A stretch of DNA of 7,701 bases. Origin: Streptomyces sp. NRRL WC-3549. GTDB lineage: Bacteria; Actinomycetota; Actinomycetes; Streptomycetales; Streptomycetaceae. A program made the position numbers and the translations under genes. The notes below the pieces were generated by a model. The model ran no database searches. It was not told the DNA's origin and was given only the letters and a program-made list of their open reading frames with translations. The stretch covers positions 25,865-33,565 of the forward strand of contig NZ_KL585399.1 of assembly GCF_000721935.1 (NCBI RefSeq), given 5' to 3'. Below, piece by piece: positions 5,358 to 7,701 of this stretch (its first letter is position 1; every line of letters begins with the position of its first letter).

Positions 5358-6854
5358 TCAGGCCACGAAGGTGCGGGGCGCCTCGGCCCCGGCGCTCGCC
5401 CCGGAGACGACCAGCTCCGCCGCTGCCGCCAGCCGCACCGCCGCCTCGTCCGCCACCGGGCCCGCCACGGTGAACGGCAGCCTCACATAGCCCTCGAAGG
5501 CCCCGTCCACGCCGAACCGGGGCCCCGACGGCACCCGTACGCCCACCCGCTCGCCGGCCACCGCGAGGCGCGAGCCGGAGATCCCGCCGGTACGCACCCA
5601 GAGGGTCAGCCCGCCGTGCGGCACCTCGAACTCCCACTCCGGCAGTTCCCTGCGCACCGCCCCCACCAGCGCGTCCCGGTTCCCGCGGGCCTGCTCGCGC
5701 CTGAGGGCGACGGCCTCCTCCCAGCCGCCAGTGCGCATCAGCCAGTTGACGGCCAGCTGTTCCAGCACCGGCGTCCCCATGTCGGCGTACGCGCGGGCCG
5801 CGACCAGGCTCCGGATGACGTCCGGGGCGGCCCGGACCCATCCGATCCGCATGCCGGCCCAGAACGCCTTGCTCGCGGAACCGACGGTCACGACGGTGCT
5901 GCCCGCCGGATCGAACGCGCAGACACGGCGGGGCATGTCGACGGGGTCCAGGCGCAGCTCGCTCATCGTCTCGTCGACGAGCAGCACCGTCCCCGCCGAC
6001 CGGGCCGCCTCGACCAGCGCGCGGCGCCGCTGCTCGTCGGCGAGGGCGCCGGTCGGGTTGTGGAAGTCCGCCACGACGTAGGCCAGTCGGGGGGCCGTGT
6101 CGCGCAGGACCTGGCGCCAGCGGTCCATGTCCCAGCCGCCCAGCCCCTCCTCCATGGCGACCGGCACCAGCCGGGCGCCCGCCTCCCTCATCAGCTGGAG
6201 GATGTTGGCGTAGCTGGGGGACTCCACGGCGATGCGTTCGCCGCGGCCGGCGAAGAGGTGGCAGATCGCGTCGATGGCGCCCATCGCCCCCGTGGTGACC
6301 ATGATCTGTTCCGGCATCGTGGGGATGCCGTGCCCGGTGTAGCGGTCGGCGATCATCTGCCGCAGGGCGGGCAGGCCCGCCGGGTAGTCGCCGTGTGTGT
6401 GGGCGTACGGCGGCAGTTCCTCCAGGGCGCCCTGCACGGCCCGGGTCAGCCAGGGTTCGGGGGCGGGCAGCGAGGCGCAGCCCAGGTCGATCACCGAGCC
6501 GAGGGCCTCCGGGGGGAGGGGTTCCAGGCCGCGGGCCGGCAGCGGGTTGCCCGCGGGGACGGCCGTCCAGCTCCCCGCGCCGCGCCTCGACTCCAGGAAG
6601 CCCTCGGTCCGCAGCGCCTCGTAGGCGGCGGCCACGGTGGTCCGGCTGAGCGACAGCGCGAGCGCGAGCTCCCGTTCGGCGGGGAGCCGGGCGGCGACGG
6701 GGACCCTGCCTTCCAGGACGAGCATGCGCACCCCGTCGGAGAGCGCGCGGTAGGCGGGCGGCTTGCGGCTGCCCGGGGGCAGGGGGCGGGGCTGTTGGGC
6801 CCGGAGCTGCCGGGCCAGCTGTGCGGCCCCTACCGTCGATGTCCACTGCGCCAC
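5358..6854 (-). CDS. MocR-type transcriptional regulator (GntR winged helix fused to PLP aminotransferase fold)
   Basis: The product is 498 residues from the GTG at 6854, which follows AGGTGGA with nine bases of spacing. The frame stays open upstream to 7007, but that extension runs into the divergent YczE gene and has no family-like content. Residues 34-97 form a GntR winged helix-turn-helix (YRALSDGVRMLVLEGRVP, then LPAERELALALSLSRTTVAAAYEAL, then GFLESRRGAG). From about 120 on there is a fold-type I aminotransferase domain: FHNPTG (264-269, Asn266), Asp294 in the DET motif that contacts the PLP ring, SASK with the Schiff-base lysine Lys329, and Arg458 in YVRLPFT for substrate carboxylate binding. 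MocR proteins (PdxR, GabR, TauR) usually use PLP as a sensor rather than for full transamination. All key PLP residues appear intact. Divergent transcription from the YczE gene, with repeats between them, suggests it regulates that gene and itself. The ligand is unknown. Confidence 0.92.
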   Translation of the reverse strand: MAQWTSTVGAAQLARQLRAQQPRPLPPGSRKPPAYRALSDGVRMLVLEGRVPVAARLPAERELALALSLSRTTVAAAYEALRTEGFLESRRGAGSWTAVPAGNPLPARGLEPLPPEALGSVIDLGCASLPAPEPWLTRAVQGALEELPPYAHTHGDYPAGLPALRQMIADRYTGHGIPTMPEQIMVTTGAMGAIDAICHLFAGRGERIAVESPSYANILQLMREAGARLVPVAMEEGLGGWDMDRWRQVLRDTAPRLAYVVADFHNPTGALADEQRRRALVEAARSAGTVLLVDETMSELRLDPVDMPRRVCAFDPAGSTVVTVGSASKAFWAGMRIGWVRAAPDVIRSLVAARAYADMGTPVLEQLAVNWLMRTGGWEEAVALRREQARGNRDALVGAVRRELPEWEFEVPHGGLTLWVRTGGISGSRLAVAGERVGVRVPSGPRFGVDGAFEGYVRLPFTVAGPVADEAAVRLAAAAELVVSGASAGAEAPRTFVA

Positions 6855-6953
6855 GGAAATCGGTCCACCTTCCTCGGATTGGCCATGGTTGGCGGCCGAA
6901 CCCCTGCCACAGAGTGACACGCGGCAGTCCATTGCGACCACAGGGGGTACCAC
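6855..6953. promoter_or_regulatory. divergent MocR/YczE promoter region with tandem repeat
   Basis: The 99-bp gap should contain both promoters. It carries two direct copies of GRTTGGC, GATTGGC (6877-6883) and GGTTGGC (6887-6893), exactly ten bp apart, or one helical turn, on either side of CCATGG. MocR regulators are known to bind direct repeats in the divergent region of their targets, so this is the best operator candidate. No convincing -35/-10 pair was found in either direction. The YczE start is preceded by AGGGGG (6942-6947) at six bases. Confidence 0.4.
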
Positions 6954-7595
6954 ATGTCCGGCCTCACCACCCCGAGCGGGAGCCGCGCCGTCCGGCGATC
7001 GGCCCATCTCTTCGGGGGGCTCGTGCTATACGGGGCGAGTGCGGCGCTCATGGTCCGGGCGGGCCTGGGGCTGGAGCCGTGGGGGGTGCTGCACCAGGGC
7101 GTCGCCGAGCGGACGGGCCTGTCCATCGGCGTGGTCTCGATCGCCGTCGGAGCCGTCGTCCTGCTCCTGTGGATACCGATCAGGCAGCGCCCCGGCCTCG
7201 GCACCGTCTCCAACGTCTTCGTCGTCGGCCTCGCGATGGACGGCACCCTGGCGCTCGTACCGGATGTGCGCGGGCTCGCCGCACAGATCGCGGTCCTGGC
7301 AGCGGGCGTCGGGCTGAACGGTGCCGCGACCGGGCTGTACATCTCCGCGCGCCTCGGCCCGGGGCCGCGTGACGGGCTGATGACCGGCCTGCACCGGCTG
7401 ACCGGGCGTTCCGTCCGGCTGGTGCGCACGGCGATCGAGGTGGCGGTCGTGCTGACCGGCTTCCTGCTCGGCGGCACGCTCGGCGCCGGCACCGTGCTGT
7501 ACGCCCTGGCGATCGGCCCGCTCGCCCAGTTCTTCCTGCGGGTCTTCGCCCTCCCCGCGCCCGGGCCCGCACCAGGGGCGATACTGCCGCGGTGA
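6954..7595 (+). CDS. YczE/YyaS/YitT-family integral membrane protein
   Basis: A 213-residue frame starts at ATG 6954, six bases after AGGGGG. Hydrophobic segments are visible at about 17-36, 57-76, 82-102, 108-132, 158-175 and 178-197, so a polytopic cytoplasmic-membrane protein is expected. Family-type signatures are GLGLEPWGVLHQG (37-49) after the first helix and ARLGPGPRDGLMTGLHR (132-148) in the loop before the last helix pair. A basic loop, IRQRPGLG, follows helix two. The biochemical role of YczE proteins is not settled; transport of a small molecule is often assumed. Genes for MocR regulators beside yczE-like genes form a recognised association in Firmicutes and actinobacteria, and the divergent MocR gene here fits it. 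The stop codon overlaps a GTG start of the next gene (GTGA at 7592-7595), suggesting translational coupling with the phosphodiesterase gene. Confidence 0.88.
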   Translation: MSGLTTPSGSRAVRRSAHLFGGLVLYGASAALMVRAGLGLEPWGVLHQGVAERTGLSIGVVSIAVGAVVLLLWIPIRQRPGLGTVSNVFVVGLAMDGTLALVPDVRGLAAQIAVLAAGVGLNGAATGLYISARLGPGPRDGLMTGLHRLTGRSVRLVRTAIEVAVVLTGFLLGGTLGAGTVLYALAIGPLAQFFLRVFALPAPGPAPGAILPR

Positions 7596-7684
7596 CAGCA
7601 GTGAACGAGGCGTCCCCGGGGCGCCACCCGTATCTGGACCACCCGTCGGCCATCCCGTTCGCCCACCGGGGCGGCGCCCTGGAC
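7592..7684 (+). CDS. glycerophosphodiester phosphodiesterase, N-terminal fragment (cut by contig end)
   Basis: Only 31 codons of genomic sequence are present from GTG 7592; an in-frame GTG at 7601 is an alternative start. The fragment contains HPYLDHPSAIPFAHRGGA (residues 12-29). HRGG is the first catalytic motif of GDPD/UgpQ enzymes, with His25 as the catalytic histidine. These enzymes hydrolyse glycerophosphodiesters to glycerol 3-phosphate and an alcohol. Family members are usually about 220-270 residues, so nearly all of the protein is missing. The start overlaps the YczE stop (GTGA), consistent with an operon. A well-spaced ribosome binding site is not obvious: AGGGG at 7574-7578 is 13 bases away from the first GTG. 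The frame appears to continue through 7685-7701, but that sequence is adapter and must not be translated. Confidence 0.75.
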
Positions 7685-7701
7685 CTGTCTCTTATACACA
7701 T
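7685..7701. other. sequencing adapter remnant (Tn5 mosaic end, Nextera)
   Basis: The final 17 bases, CTGTCTCTTATACACAT, match the start of the 19-bp Tn5 mosaic-end sequence carried by Nextera transposome adapters. They are AT-rich, lie exactly at the end of the sequence and interrupt a recognisable gene, as expected for an untrimmed contig end. They are not part of the genome. Confidence 0.93.

Noticed and set aside
4192..6846. An 884-codon open frame on the minus strand across sffA and the MocR gene
   Set aside because: It is an Arg/Pro/Gly/Ala-rich shadow lying antisense to sffA and out of frame with the MocR gene. Similar shadows on the plus strand at 4977-6917 and the minus strand at 3644-5326 were rejected for the same reason.
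6855..7007. 51-codon N-terminal extension of the MocR regulator
   Set aside because: The frame is open to 7007 but overlaps the divergent YczE gene. The family N-terminus and a ribosome binding site fit the GTG at 6854.
6830..7701. Minus-strand frames starting at 7699 and 7701 (N-termini MYKRQ and MCIRDR)
   Set aside because: Their start codons lie in the adapter remnant and the rest is antisense to the YczE gene; they are artefacts.
7685..7701. Natural Tn5/IS50 end
   Set aside because: No IS50 sequence or target duplication is present and the match lies exactly at the sequence end. It matches the engineered mosaic end used in library preparation.

Overview
This 7.7 kb window is very GC-rich, uses GTG starts and strong third-position G/C codons, and carries genes that point to Streptomyces or a close relative. 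The decisive marker is the pair at 3460-5314. A 64-residue two-helix membrane protein is followed by a 540-residue FtsK/SpoIIIE-like protein, which I recognise as the sporulation operon smeA-sffA. No RNA genes, CRISPR arrays, insertion sequences or transposases are visible.

Layout, left to right. Bases 1-979 (minus) hold the N-terminal 326 residues of a 5-oxoprolinase/hydantoinase cut off by the window edge. Upstream of it on the same strand are a 472-residue HEAT-repeat protein (1094-2512) and a 130-residue ankyrin-repeat protein (2750-3142). A 317-bp divergent intergenic region (3143-3459) separates the ankyrin gene from smeA-sffA on the plus strand. It is locally AT-rich and dense in repeats, including a near-perfect 29-bp dyad with 10-bp arms. 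sffA converges, 43 bp apart, on a minus-strand MocR-type regulator (5358-6854), a fusion of a GntR winged helix and a PLP aminotransferase fold. That regulator is divergent from a YczE-family membrane protein (6954-7595), a recurring MocR/YczE partnership. The start of a glycerophosphodiester phosphodiesterase gene overlaps the end of the YczE gene and runs into the end of the window.

How the genes work together. SmeA is known to bring SffA to sporulation septa, so the repeat-rich 3143-3459 region is probably a developmentally controlled promoter. The MocR protein probably senses a PLP- or amino-compound-related ligand and controls the divergent YczE gene. The HEAT and oxoprolinase genes are co-oriented, but no functional link can be read from the sequence.

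The last 17 bases (7685-7701) are not genomic. They match the Tn5 mosaic-end sequence used in Nextera libraries, so this is an untrimmed contig end. The phosphodiesterase gene is therefore truncated by assembly, not by biology. No wholly new system is evident. The most interesting points are the smeA upstream dyad array and the loss of the usual Walker A lysine and Walker B glutamate in SffA.
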